In this document: in pieces, positions 53,551 through 54,244 of the stretch
Layout: the number at the start of each line of letters is the position of its first letter
How positions within the stretch are numbered: position 1 is the first letter of the stretch
Assembly (NCBI GenBank): GCA_947258785.1
Contig: CAMYJT010000017.1
Span: 1 to 54,244 of the forward strand
Direction of reading: 5' to 3'
Origin: an uncultured Gammaproteobacteria bacterium
GTDB taxonomy: Bacteria; Pseudomonadota; Gammaproteobacteria; Arenicellales; JAANXG01
Length of the DNA: 54,244 nucleotides
The notes under the pieces: generated by a model
The model's input: only the letters and a program-made list of their open reading frames with translations
What the model was told of the DNA's origin: nothing
Database searches by the model: none
Program-made: the position numbers and the translations under genes

Positions 53551-53579
53551 TCGACTCGGTTGAGGTTTGTGCCTAAAAT
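53551..53579 (+). promoter_or_regulatory. Predicted promoter of the tRNA-tufB cluster
   Basis: TCGACT (53551-53556) and TAAAAT (53574-53579) are 17 bases apart, 4/6 and 5/6 matches to consensus. The GC-rich discriminator CCGCC directly after the -10 element is typical of stringently controlled stable-RNA promoters. The first tRNA begins 19 bases later. Confidence 0.55.
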
Positions 53580-53597
53580 CCGCCTCCCGGCGGATGG

Positions 53598-53673
53598 GCC
53601 CGCATAGCTCAGCTGGTAGAGCAGCTGATTTGTAATCAGCCGGTCGGGGGTTCGAGTCCCTCTGCGGGCTCCA
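53598..53673 (+). tRNA. thrU: tRNA-Thr (anticodon TGT)
   Basis: A 76-base cloverleaf with acceptor GCCCGCA / TGCGGGC, anticodon loop TTTGTAA (anticodon TGT, reads ACA), T-loop GTTCGAGTC and encoded CCA. It is first in the cluster, as thrU in E. coli. Confidence 0.97.
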
Positions 53674-53751
53674 GACATTCACCCGCTGCCGAGGGGACTC
53701 GCCATTGACAGAATCTCTAATTTTCCAGCAAAATTGCCCGTTTATGCCTTT

Positions 53752-53836
53752 GGAGGGGTTCCCGAGCGGTCAAAGGGATCAGACTGTAAATCTGACGGCT
53801 CAGCCTTCGGAGGTTCGAATCCTCCCCCCTCCACCA
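53752..53836 (+). tRNA. tyrU: tRNA-Tyr (anticodon GTA)
   Basis: An 85-base class II tRNA with acceptor GGAGGGG / CCCCTCC, anticodon loop CTGTAAA (GTA) in stems CAGA/TCTG, a long variable arm and encoded CCA. It is second in the cluster. Confidence 0.97.
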
Positions 53837-53889
53837 AGACAGGTGGGTTTGGAACCGAACATTACTAGGTCGTCTGTACCAGTGATTCT

Positions 53890-53963
<74 letters not shown>

Positions 53964-53970
53964 CTAGGCG

Positions 53971-54046
<76 letters not shown>

Positions 54047-54135
54047 GATTGTGTTGCATCAGAAAACTATGTGCCGGTAACGGTAGACTGACCGGCGCAG
54101 CCGGCCCGGATTGTTAACATTAAATGAATTCATGA

Positions 54136-54244
<109 letters not shown>

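Overview
The window looks like chromosomal DNA from a high-GC gammaproteobacterium. The strongest evidence is the right end, where tRNA-Thr(TGT), tRNA-Tyr(GTA), tRNA-Gly(TCC) and tRNA-Thr(GGT) lie directly before tuf (EF-Tu), the order of the thrU-tyrU-glyT-thrT-tufB operon of enterics. It is preceded by birA, coaX and a SPOR-domain gene. The left end is the 3' end of a 23S rRNA, then 5S rRNA and a strong terminator. Phosphoribulokinase, a cytochrome c', a diheme cytochrome c, a periplasmic DsrE-like protein and a PhnD-domain sensor kinase suggest an autotrophic or redox-versatile lifestyle, perhaps a sulfur oxidiser (inference). I found no phage, insertion sequence with a transposase, or CRISPR array.

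Layout. 1-514: rRNA operon end. 579-6453: a degenerate dienelactone-hydrolase-like protein, a divergent HerA/FtsK-type ATPase, and malate synthase G. 6454-12099: a TonB-like N-terminal fragment, a chorismatase (chorismate to hydroxybenzoate), a degenerate HD-GYP protein, a GGDEF-EAL protein, a truncated M48 peptidase and a CobB sirtuin. 12207-16767: a compact operon of small lipoprotein, XpaC-like membrane protein, TelA, SPFH/GYF_2 protein and double zinc-ribbon membrane protein; this is the least understood functional unit here and probably an envelope-stress module. 16768-20020 (minus): YceI, shortened cytochrome b561, YceI, glnS. 20410-25850: yjbQ, class I PHA synthase, and a PhnD-GAF histidine kinase with a FixJ-type regulator.

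25894-31859: secreted ankyrin protein and DsrE-like protein (minus), TlpA-like lipoprotein, dusA, two c-type cytochromes, an SRPBCC protein and a DsbA-family protein. 32227-37035: a gliding-type (GldA/F/G-like) ABC system with a DUF4340 protein; its ATPase gene has no canonical start codon. 37109-42647: ilvD, an SH3/coiled-coil protein, a membrane ankyrin protein and an SLC13-type transporter. 43154-49831: phosphoribulokinase and a complete branched-chain amino acid type ABC importer (livH, M, G, F, DUF6867 protein, livK). 49898-54244: ispG (minus), birA-coaX-SPOR, tRNA cluster and tuf.

Two signals not explained by gene content stand out. A dispersed intergenic repeat of about 240-250 bp (31857-32110 and 40595-40826) has related inverted ends, and in both copies one end contains the TAG stop codon of the adjacent gene. 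Several genes also carry in-frame losses or altered catalytic residues (hydrolase, HD-GYP, GGDEF, M48, b561). Most functional calls rest on motifs recognised by eye; no database search was possible.
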